Shown in pieces: positions 23,623 to 33,973 of a stretch of 64,000 nt of DNA. A program made the translations under genes and the position numbers. Source of the stretch: Ceratorhiza oryzae-sativae (lineage: Eukaryota > Basidiomycota > Agaricomycetes > Cantharellales > Ceratobasidiaceae); assembly GCA_030998015.1 (NCBI GenBank), contig JARWMV010000253.1, forward strand, positions 558,001-622,000, given 5' to 3'. The first letter of the stretch is position 1; each line of letters starts with the position of its first letter. The notes beneath the pieces are model-generated. The model was not told the origin of the DNA. It saw nothing but the letters and a program-made list of their open reading frames with translations, and searched no databases.

Positions 23623-24745
23623 ATGCTAAACTTGGATATAATACGTATGATTGCAGAAGATTCGCACCGAGATAAAAGATCTATTCGTGCACTTGCAGCT
23701 GTCAGTCGAGAAACATACCAAGCCTTGCTTCCATTACTCTACTCGGATGTTGCAATCGAGGAATCGAAGACCCTAGAACTCTTCTGTCGAACAATAATCT
23801 CACGGCCAAGATCACGCTGCTATAATCTAGTCAAAAGCCTACGTATCGGGTTGACCCAACTCGATTTCTATGCACGTGTCGTGTCACATGTTGAAAGCCT
23901 TCGCACCATGCTTTGTGCGCTAGAAAACCTTGAAAGCTTGACAATTGAGCCCACGACGCCGCTGCTTGCGCTGTTGTATGTAGACCTGAAATGCCCATTT
24001 CAGCTCAAGTCTCTTGCGTGTGCTTGTCTTCCGGACAAACATTTCCTCGCGTTCCTACACAGCCAACCATCCATCACTCACCTCGAGCTTGGACAGCAAG
24101 ATAAAACACACTGGGGAGGCCGAGCGACTGTCGGTCTAGTCGATCATTATAACAATCTCGAATCCAAAGACATGTTCTTACCACGTTTGAGTACGATCAT
24201 CAGCGACTCGACCGCCGTGTCGATGTTGTGCCCCGGGCGCCCGCTTACCCGGGTGAAAGTTTCTGATCTGATGGCCGTGGAGGGTAAAACCCTGGCTGAT
24301 TCAATTGGAAGGTCCACTGCAGGTGTGTGCTCGATCACACTTCAAGCTCGGACGCGAGAGTCGTGGAAGGATGCCGTGGCTGTTCTTTTGTCCCATCTTA
24401 AGTCCACCCGGGTTGCATCGACTTTGCAGGAGCTAAGTATTCAACTTCGTGCGGTGGGTGCAACTATATTCGCCTGCTCGCCAGCCTAATGACGCTGCCA
24501 ACCCCTAGAATGACTTTAGGCACCTATTGCCATACATAATCGTTCTTCACTTGATTCCCGAATGGGCTGAATGTTTCAGTGTTCTGGAGCATCTTGCTTT
24601 CGACTGTGACCGGTCTGACGTGATGGATGTTGAGGCATCGTTGCAAATGGCACGGAATCTCATAAAAACGCTTAGTCCCCAGATCAATTCCTCTCTCAAG
24701 TCTATAACCATGCAAGGGAGAGAAATGCTTGTACATAAACCTTAG
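23623..24745 (+). CDS. F-box-like/LRR-type protein, intact relative of the 18349 gene
   Basis: Two exons, 23623-24453 and 24509-24745, join in frame across a GT-AG intron with a CTAAT branch-type site, giving 355 residues. The start MLNLDIIRMIAEDSHRDK is an F-box-like helix pair, followed by VSRETYQALLPLLYSDV, which matches VDRKTYAASAPVLYRNV in the minus-strand relative. Later landmarks are LAFLHSQPSITHLEL and FLPRLSTIISDSTAVSMLC with the PGRPLTRVKV segment, then a C-terminal repeat region. The protein is probably an SCF substrate adaptor; no substrate can be inferred. It has no frame break, and it serves as the template for judging the disrupted copy at 18349-19501. Confidence 0.72.
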
Positions 24746-25682
24746 CCTGCAGTTCTCATTGGATAACTACATGTTTTTAATTTCCGATTCGGTAAAGCCC
24801 AGGTTCGGGTTTGAACCTTTGACAATATGGAATTTCCCGTCTGGGTGTTCGCTAAGATCGAAAGCTCTGGCGGAACGCTCGGGGATCTTCTTTCCACTTC
24901 GCCGCTCTATGAGCCCCTGTATGCGCCCGTAGGTTTATTAGAGGGCACGTCGAGTGATGTATTGGCAGGTATCAGTAGGGGAAACAGAGGGCAAAACGGT
25001 TGGTTGAACTGAGGCACCAAGGCTCGAGGAAAACTCTCTCGAAAAGTCATGCAATTAAAACGAGGTTGGTCACATGATATGCGAGGCGATAAAGTCAACA
25101 AACGAGCTGCTCGCGTGTCGTACGACAAATCCCCTGCACTCAGACTAGGCAGATAGACGCGGATTTCCCCTAAATGATCTCGGCAAGTGGTTTGCTGCAT
25201 AGAATAGACGCTGCAAGATAGGCTGGACTTGCCCGAGAATATTATGACATATATTGCATAATCCAGATGCAAGGGGGGCAAGTAGGCCGAGAATTGCGCC
25301 GTCTAGGTGGTCAGAACCCGCCCGACAGCCCAGGCGCTGGCTCGTGAATTTGCTAGTTTTGCACCGAGTTGCTATGCATAGCATTATGGGTATGACCCAC
25401 GACCAGATTCTTGAGGTTCGTGGCGCCGATTTATTGCAGGATAGCTTTTGCCATTGCCCGCCCCAGCGGCAAGTTTTCTAATAGATGCATTGAGCACTTC
25501 AATTCTGTATGTAGTCGACATGCAAATGCTGGACTACCATAAACTTCATACCGAAAGCAATTGAACAGAGATTTGGGTATGGTGGCAGTACTACGGCTGA
25601 AATGCAAATGATTATTCCAAGGGAAATCAAACTGCCCTAGTACGGAACGAACACAACCATGCGAAGAAGTATTTTGACAAGA
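24746..25682. other. intergenic region between convergent genes
   Basis: The region lies between the 3' ends of the F-box-like gene and the CLC gene. Short open frames are present, but I recognise no gene, repeat or RNA. Confidence 0.45.
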
Positions 25683-28600
25683 TCATCGTCTAAAGATTCG
25701 ACGAACCGCGCCGTAGGTCTGTCTCCAGACGCTCCCCGCCCACAACCATGCCTCTTCTAAAAGTCCGTCTAATGCCCCTGGGTCGTTCCAAACCGAGCCC
25801 GCTGTCGAATGAGAGGAAGAGTGTTCGCTGGACACGATGAACCGCAGCACGTCTTTGACCGTGATGAGACCTGCCAAGCTGCCGTGATATTCGACCAGGA
25901 TCACTCGAGGTCTGTGTAAGGCCGATTGATCAATAAATCATGGTGAGAAAATGAATACTAGAGACCCACCCCATTCGTTTAAACAAGTCCATAACAATCT
26001 CCAGGGGCAGCTGTGGTCCGACTGACAAGGGAGTTTGGTTCACCCAGGGTCCAAATTCGAGCATGTCAGCAGCAGCGGCAAGCGGGGTCGATTCGATATT
26101 GTGATCGTCTTCTTCAACGCCTGCCAACTCGCGCGCAGCATCGTGCTCGGTCATCGACGAAATGTGATGTGAATCTGCCTCGTATGCCAACGATGGTGGT
26201 TCAAAGCTGCACAGGGTACTTGGATGAATTTCTCGGGCACGGCGGGCCTTGCCTATTGCAATAGTAGTCTAGCGGGGGGAGGGATATATGCATATGAATA
26301 TCGCACCTATTGCATAACGCAATTCTGTCCGACCGATATGACCCAGCAAGGTACGCCGAGAATCCGCAGATACGATCGGGAACCCTTGGACATCGGTATG
26401 TTCTAGCTTTTCCTCTTCAAGATTACCGTTAGACAAACGGTCGACGCTAGATGATTATACCATAATCCTTACCGACTTCGTGCAGAGTCATCCCGGTGAC
26501 CGACATCGTATAAAGCTCTTTCTGCATAACGCGAGAAACTTTTGAGAGGGAGCATGAGTGTCTAGGTGGTTCCAAGAGAGAATAAACGTACCAGGAATAT
26601 TGAACGCGTGCTCTTCTCGTTCCAGATAAGGATAGCCGTTGAAACGAATCATCTCGTCTGCTATCCGTTGGTTCCCAAGAAATCCCCGACGGCTTTGGTC
26701 ACAAGAATAACAATCTGTTTGATGCGCTGAGTGCTATGATGTGTAGTAACTGGGAGGGTATTCACCATTGTTGGCAAGATGTAAGTCAAAGCACCAGTGA
26801 GCTCGAACATGATCACCACGACAGTTACGGTGATCCGCATAACTCCACTGAACATAGGCAATTACTAGTATGCTCGGTGACAATGATAATGATGCAAACT
26901 CGCCTCAAAGCGGCAGCCGCACCGAGTAGCGCATATGTACCTGGTGTGATACATGGTATGTCCGGCTGACACGTCGAGAAGAATGATGAAGTAGGGTAAG
27001 TACTAGTCAAAGGCTCAGCATATAACTCTAAATCCCAGGGACGTCAAGACACATACGTATACATCGCTTTAACCATAATCCCAATCATTCGGCCAAACGT
27101 CGCACCAATCGCCATAGAAGGAACGAAAATGCCACAAGGCACTTTGCTTCCGTAGGATACAATAACAAGCATGAGGCGGGTGACGGTCGCCAAGAACAAT
27201 GAATTGACCATGGGCCACTGTGCCCATGACCTAAACTACCATGGGTTGCTGCCAAATTGCGTAGGTACGAGCAAACTCACTGGCAAAGGTTATCATAGTC
27301 TCCTCCACCCTCACATTCCTTGAACAAGATTCCCAAACTTTCTGACATGTCGATACGTAGGAAGCGGTTAAAGTAGCTGATCATCGCAGTGATGGTAGCG
27401 AGAACGACCGCTTCAGTTACGCCGTAACCAACAAGATGTTTTCTTCGAAAAGCGGCCACTTGGACGTTGAACTTGATCACAAACGCTCCATAGACCCTGT
27501 GGAGCGGTATGAAATCGATAGTTTGGGCAAGAGTATATTCTACATACCCCGAATATACCTATGATTACGAAAAATATGACCTCGAAGAAATGCCAATCTC
27601 GGTCATAGGTAACTTGAAACAAGACAAGTTTGCCGGTCCGGAAGGGATTCATTGCCTAGATGGGATATCCCAGCGGGGTGCGAATCGAAAGAGCAAGAAC
27701 ACACACCGAAAGTGTCACTGTAGCGACCAGCGCGCAAAAGAAACTTCGCCACATAGTCTTGATACTAAATGTGTGACTCATTTCCTAAAACATTCTTCAC
27801 AATCAACTCGAGAGCAATGGCAATGCTTAACACATACCTCTATGGAGAACATCACTCCTCCTATAGGAGAGCCAAAGGCGACCGCTACTCCCGCGGCGGA
27901 TGCGGCGGTTAATATTTCACGCATCTTACCTTGCCAAGGACCACTATCAGTCATGCAAGGGGAAGGCAGAAACAAGAGACATACCTTGACTCCGTGAGAA
28001 CCTGCTGAACAACCGGGCTACCACATTTCCGGTGCAGCATGCTACATGAACCGAAGGTCCTTCTTTTCCGACTGCAAGCCCAGATGCGATTACGAGAGGC
28101 TGACGAGAAGTTCATCAAAGTCGGCTAATAGCAAAATAGAAGACAGGCGCACAAGCGTGAGAGTTTTGATAATTAAGGTCGAGAGTCCAAGATATCCTTT
28201 CATAACGAAACCAGCCAGAATACATTTTATCTCGGATATTCCAGACCCGGCGGCGTATTTGGCAAAAGAGTCCACCAGATGCGCTGACACAAGGGAGAAC
28301 AACATCTAGCGAAAACAGTCAGGCTACGTAGGAATATTCGAATTGTCTGACCTACCGCAAGCAACACGTAAATCAAATATCGACCGGGCGCATAGGCACT
28401 CCATGGTCTCCAAGACGCACATGCGCTCTCTTCTTCCCCATCTATTTCCCAACAGCAAAACTGCTGGTTCAGCCACCAGCCATCAACGCAGTAGCCCATT
28501 TTGAGATCGGACAGCCATTCGGTAACAATGGATATGAGCGCTGCATTGATTCCGATGCAAACTCCTGTCGATACATGCTACGCATCAGTCGGGTTGATCC

Positions 28601-29165
28601 CAGGAATATGACGGGCGCCAAAAACACACAGACCCGCTATGCTGACAACAAACCAACTTTGTCCGGCGGCAACCATTTTTTGCATCTGGGCCTTCATCCA
28701 TTGTGGATTGATGTGCCCTTGGGCATCGCGCAAGGATGTCTGGATGTCTCGGGATGTTCTCAGTCGCCTGTTACGTTCGAGAATGGAGTCCTGGATCCAG
28801 TCTGGGGGAGCGAACAACGTGGTTGGGGTCAGTCGTGCGCGAGATTGAGGTAATTGGCGTTGACGGGGCTCACCAATCGTCGTAAAATCTTCGTAACGTC
28901 TGATGTTTCAAAAGTGGCATTGAGTCAAATGAAAACACAATCGGGAAACGAGGTGCGCGCCTGATTTGTTCCAACTCTTCGGCATCCTGGAGTTGGCGAA
29001 AGTCGTCCGTACGCGGAGTGTCTTCCAGCCGGATGCCGTCCATACCGCTGGACAAGATGCTGTGATAGACCGCTGTGTGGACGAAGACACGCTTCTGGCC
29101 GTCGTCGCAGGCGCCACGCCGATTTGATCGGCGCTCTGAATTTCGGGCAGAGGCTGTGCTAACAT
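25683..29165 (-). CDS. CLC-family chloride/proton transporter (many exons)
   Basis: A multi-exon gene on the minus strand; only landmarks were placed, not every splice site. The N-terminus (about 29165-28870) is hydrophilic and ends RRFYDDW, matching the conserved start of the CLC core. Membrane motifs follow: GSGISEIKC near 28222-28248, [15 protein letters not shown] near 28044-28070 (its Glu is the gating residue), [14 protein letters not shown] across an intron near 27790-27900, [11 protein letters not shown] near 27590-27600 (proton-glutamate region), and [19 protein letters not shown] near 27095-27150. Two CBS domains end the protein ([31 protein letters not shown]). The motif set resembles the ClC-3/Gef1 exchanger group of endomembranes. 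One base may be missing near 29050, so the start (29165 or 29043) is not settled. Confidence 0.85.
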
Positions 29166-29433
29166 GGGGCCAAGCGCTGAAATGATCGCAACTCGCGGGC
29201 ATCCGTTGCGACCAAGAGCCGGCCCATCCCTTCCCTGTCTGGGAACATTTGAGTCTCATTCAGTCCCCGACGTTACATCGGATTCTTGACGCTCACGATT
29301 GCCGCTCATCCCGGGCAGACTAAACGACGCTGACAGTGCTATATAATGCAGCCGCCCAGCAGGCCTTGCGAGTTGTGTTTGCCTTGTTTGCTCTATCTAC
29401 TGGGGACATTGAACCTCGCTGTGACGGCCTGCC
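29166..29433. promoter_or_regulatory. divergent promoter between CLC and LtrA-like genes
   Basis: About 270 bases separate the two divergent start regions, so the promoters must share this interval. A TATATAA-like sequence lies at about 29339-29346. Co-regulation is possible but not shown. Confidence 0.4.
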
Positions 29434-32400
29434 ATGCCCCAACAGCGCGCGAGCCTCTTTTTGCATCTCAACAGCAAGCCGAATCCAAAGGCCCAGTGCG
29501 TTTGCCAGCCATCCGAATAATCGTCTTCTGACCCGAATCCTCTCAGTCAAAAACTATGGGAGCATCGACTTAGGCAGAGGCGCCCTATATCCCGCAACCC
29601 GTTTGTAACGGATGAACCTGCCCCTCCAGCCCTGTACGAACGTGCGGGTGTCGATTCCCCGGGGCCATCTCGCCAGCCTACCTATGAGGACAACCAACAG
29701 AGCGATACCAGCAAGTTCAACAGCAAGGAGGAGATTCGCTCTGATAATCCCAACCTCGATATCGAATGGGGCGATCAAGCCCCAGGCTGGTTGAACTTGG
29801 TACGAGTATCCACTTATCGGTCAACGCACCATCTCACAGGTCTGCTAGTTCTACGACTTGGCTTGGACTGCGACATTCTCCAGTCTGACATCCAATAACA
29901 AGTTTAAGCAGCCTTGGGTGAGCCACCCTTCCATGTTGCCGAAATTCAGAGCTGACGACCCTTGCAAGGACTCTATCTCGTATATTGTGTTCTTTACGAT
30001 CGCATGGTGGATGTGGACATCCCAAGTCTTTTACGGTATCGACTATTACACAGAGGACTGGCATGTGGTCATTTAACTGGCCGCACCCAACCTTACACTT
30101 AGCCCCGATTCATTTGCAGGTTTCACCTCTTGATTGTTTTCCTTCAGCTGATCATTTTTGGAGCCCTCGCCGCTACGACTCGAGGTACATAACTCTTTAA
30201 GCTGATTCCTAACTGTGATTAATAACGATTCTTAGGTTTCGACGTTTCAACCTATATTCTTCATTCTCCGGGCTCCAACGAATGGGAGGACACAAGCATT
30301 GAGAACATCAAACCGGAACAATACGCTAACGAGCGGGTGGCAAAAGTTTCGCTCGTAGCTATCTCAATTGTATTTGCTCTTAGCCGGTATGTGCTCCTTT
30401 TTTTTCGGATCGCTCAATATTCACTCGCTTTACAGCCTGTTGCTTCTTGTTCAACACATTCGTGGTAAGCATCACGTCGAAAATATTCCGTCAATGCGAG
30501 ACGAATGACATTGAATTTCAGTCGTCATCTATGCCAAGTTTACCCATCGCTCCAGGCGCTATCCCATTCGCCTCCTCCTCGTCCCAGTTGCGCTCGCCAT
30601 CTCTACTACCCTATTCTTCATTTCCTTTGTCGTCACCAAGCGACATGGAACCGAAGCGAATGGTGCTAAGGTTAAATTCTATCTATGGGGCTCGGGTATC
30701 TTGGTCGAAGTTATTGCGCATATAATCAGGTTCCAGTGGGAGATCAACGACGGAATCAAGCTCAGGTCACACGGGTCGATTGCGGGACGGTTGTGCGATA
30801 TCACCACAATCATTATGGGCGAGGTAAGCTCAGGCCGTCAGCTCGGTTTGACTGGTATGATAATTGCGTTACTATGGACAGGGCATCAACGCGATTGCCG
30901 GCACGTTTTTTGCCATCCAAAAAGCCCCTGGTTTTGGTGGACCTACGGGGGCGGGCATTGTGTGCTGCGCTTTGATCGTCTTTTTCTTGACATATCTATA
31001 TTTTGAGGGTGCTGCGCCACTCGAGTCTGTTCGTCGCCGCGCCGCGTGGGCTATGGTCCATCTCCCGTGGTTGCTCAGTGCCATTCTTTTGCTTGAAGGT
31101 GAGCCGACATCCACCCCGGCTAACCTGACGGCTAATTGACGTGGCTCCGTCTTAGGTGTCAAAAACCAACTCTTGCTTTCGGTAAGAATTTTGGTATGGT
31201 AAAATGAATGACGCGAGATTGATAGTTCATTGCAGAGCTTTTTGAACTCGTTCCTTTATCTTTCCCGAAAGACTGAAGAAATACTCAATCTGGATGGAAT
31301 GAGCGATGAAAAGTTTGAAGAAGCGCTTCGCCCCATCTTGCTCAAGGTTGGACTTTCTTTCGAGGACCAGTGGCAAAGGCTTGAAGACCTGTTACAAGCG
31401 AATATGACGGCCACTAACGCAACCGAACTCGACGGCCAGACGGTGATCGAAATTACAACCGTCTGGTACTTGCGTATGCAAATGTCCAGTATTGTGAACA
31501 CGTATATTGTGAGTAACGCAATTTAACGTCTAGGGTGATCCTAGTTGGCTCATGCTTGAACGTCCTGCTAGACATTTATGGACAACGACACCATTGCCGA
31601 TGATGTGCAGAAGACTTTCTCCAGGTACCAAAACGATTACGCTTTTACGTTCCAAGTGGGTACTGGGTAGACAAAAATGATTAATCTTTTCTTACAAGAT
31701 CTCTCTTCCAGGATCTCGACAACGTGTCAACCTTACAGGGGGTACGCACCCGTTTTTGAGGCTCTTTCGCACAGGCCTTGATTCATTTTCGTTTTTGCAG
31801 GTGATTTGGGATCTGATTCATGCGAGTGTGAACAATGCTCGATATATTTCCGGACTGTGCGGCATGACGTTCATTTGTCTGGCGACTCTAAACTTGATTC
31901 AGTCCTGGCCTCGCGGTAAATCTCGCCCCTTCTCCATACACATGCATCTCGACTCATCTTTCCTGTCATGATAAGATCGCTTCCACTGGGCTTCTATCAT
32001 CAGTCGTTACCTCAATGGGTTTCTGCATGCTTATGCTTTTGCTCTTGAATATCGGAAAATATCAGACTTTTTTCCCTGAACCTGGGCCCAATGGCGAGGA
32101 CAGGTCCAACGAGGCAGCGGGTGTCTTGAAATGGATCCATGGGTGAGCGTTTCAGATCAGATTTATATTGATTTAGAAATCTCTGACCGTGCCTGGTAGC
32201 AACTGGGTTTTGCCAACGCTGGCTTTGGCATATGGTATCCAATTCATCGTCGATACGGTCAGTGCAACGATGTCGTTGCCGTATGTAACGTATCCCACTG
32301 ACATGGGATACTTAGGCGCTTGTGTACATTGCAGTTTGGTATACACGCAAGTCGAATCCGAACTTGAAGCAGTCCGAAAAGGCTCAATGAGTGTTTCATG

Positions 32401-32443
32401 GTGGACTACACTCTTTTTTTCACCTTCTCTTGGGATCGTGTAG
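29434..32443 (+). CDS. LtrA-like (low-temperature requirement) membrane protein
   Basis: A multi-exon plus-strand gene. The first exon 29434-29495 (MPQQRASLFLHLNSK) joins exon 2 (29547-29799), then exon 3 begins FYDLAWTATFSSL at 29849, the start of the LtrA domain. About a dozen hydrophobic segments follow (for example YIVFFTIAWWMWTSQVF, FHLLIVFLQLIIFGALAA, GSGILVEVIAHIIRF), with the conserved APLESVRRRAAWAMVHLPW before a loop and further membrane segments ending near SLGIV. LtrA-domain proteins are poorly understood polytopic membrane proteins; no transport substrate is known. Around 30057-30060 the splice donor appears to be GC (GACTG then GCATGT), or one base is missing. The gene is divergent from the CLC transporter. 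Confidence 0.68.
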
Positions 32444-33598
32444 TTTATCCGCGGTTTGCTTTCCGAATCACAAACTCATCACAAACTACTTTTTACATGG
32501 GGTGTCGGGTGCTCCAAAAATAGCGTGCACCACGCATCGATCATCAAGGCTGTGCTCTAATTAATTGATTTCTTTGCATATAGCCACGGCTGTTTTGGAT
32601 TAGATCTGACGGGAACGGCTACGATTGGGTTAATATCTGGTCCTGAGGTACTGTGGAAGTATGAAGGCAACAACCGGATGGGATGCAATTTTACAGCTGA
32701 AAACTCAAACTGGAAAGCGCACTCTCCATCAAAAAGAAATTGCTTGTTTTGTAGTTTTAAGAACCGGTTTGGACGGCGACGTTCTCTGGCCTCGCTTGTT
32801 AAGTCGAATGGAGTAGCCGTTCGGGTGCCTCCAGAATAAACATATGTATATAGAAATGCTCGGTTCATATCTTCCTCGAGTCGGTCACGTTTGGAACTCT
32901 TGCAGCAACAACGCAAGGTATTGCAGAAAGCCATCCGGGCGGTAACGCAGTCTAGCGGCGTCTCCTCCGAGGGTTTGTCATAACCAACTTCATCATGCTC
33001 TCTCTGCTCAACGTCTAAGTATGATTTTAGCACTCACTAGTTCGCGAATAGCACAGACTACCGGCGCTACCAGGGTCTCATGAGTGGTAAAAGGCATACT
33101 TAGACATGTGGAACTAGTTCGTGCTAGCTAGCTTTTCGGCTTTTGCCTGAGTGGAGCCAATTGCTTCCATCCTCGGGTTGATGCATAACAGGTATCGTCA
33201 TAATCCCGCTGCCCTTACTTAGAGTTGGCAAGTCGGAAGAGCATATCGAATCGGTTGACAGGCCAGCATCTCAGAATGTCAGGGTATTTAGAGGCCGATG
33301 CGTCGATTTCTGCTTTATCTTTCTCGACTTTGTGCCAAGTATTAAGCTACATACAAGGACCGGGTCATGCCGACGCTTACGTTGGCGTACGTGAATTAGT
33401 TTTCTTATCAACGCGGCATATTACACAGCGATTGATTCTAAACTCTTTCATTCGGCCATACTTGCCTCCTGAATAACGTCTCAACCTGCCCGCCGGGACA
33501 ACCAAGACTGATGGAAAGCATATAATGCCCCGGAAAAACACTGGCACTTTACAACGTTACACCCACGCCAGATATCCCATGATAGGAAAGGGTAAAAG
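32444..33598. other. region between the LtrA-like gene and the Gypsy element
   Basis: A 158-codon open frame on the minus strand (32557-33033) has no family I recognise. A degraded copy of the palindromic MITE described at 41312-41498 lies at about 33013-33151. The first LTR begins at 33599. Confidence 0.45.
33013..33151. repeat. MITE-like foldback repeat, decayed copy
   Basis: It shares the inverted pair GTCTAAGTATG...CATACTTAGAC and the CTACCAGG/CCTGGTAG segment with the copy at 41312-41498, with the internal part in the opposite orientation, and ends in GTGCTAGCTAGCTTTTCGGC. The outer left end seems lost. No transposase is encoded. Confidence 0.6.
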
Positions 33599-33973
33599 TG
33601 TCAACGACGACAAGTCAGGCAACGAGAAAAATAGTAAGAAAGGAAAAGAACTTGTATTCAACAAGAGGTCAAGTTCTTGAGGAGTCCTCTGCGAACTTGA
33701 CCCAGTTTATATACATAGTACAAGCCACATCATAACAAACAAGTCTGTACAATGAGTCATGACTGATAAGAGATAGAAGCAGTAGAAGCGACTGCGGAAC
33801 TGCAGAATTTCACATTGGAGTTGAAATACAGCTTGGTTACCGGTCCGGAACATTCCCTGAGTCACATGACACAGATATGCCATAAAAGGCAAGTATGTTT
33901 GAAGATGATCTCATAAAATGTAGTAAATCGAGAAAATATTATAGAGTGGATATATGCATGTCAGTTCATGACA
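33599..33973 (-). repeat. 3' LTR of Gypsy element 1
   Basis: A 375-bp LTR, equal in length to the right one. It differs from it at about 13 positions, all explicable as CpG transitions. Its promoter TATATAAA (minus strand) corresponds to the one in the right LTR. Confidence 0.95.

Noticed and set aside
33026..33151. Independent promoter or LTR near 33.1 kb
   Set aside because: The sequence is a decayed copy of the 187-bp MITE.
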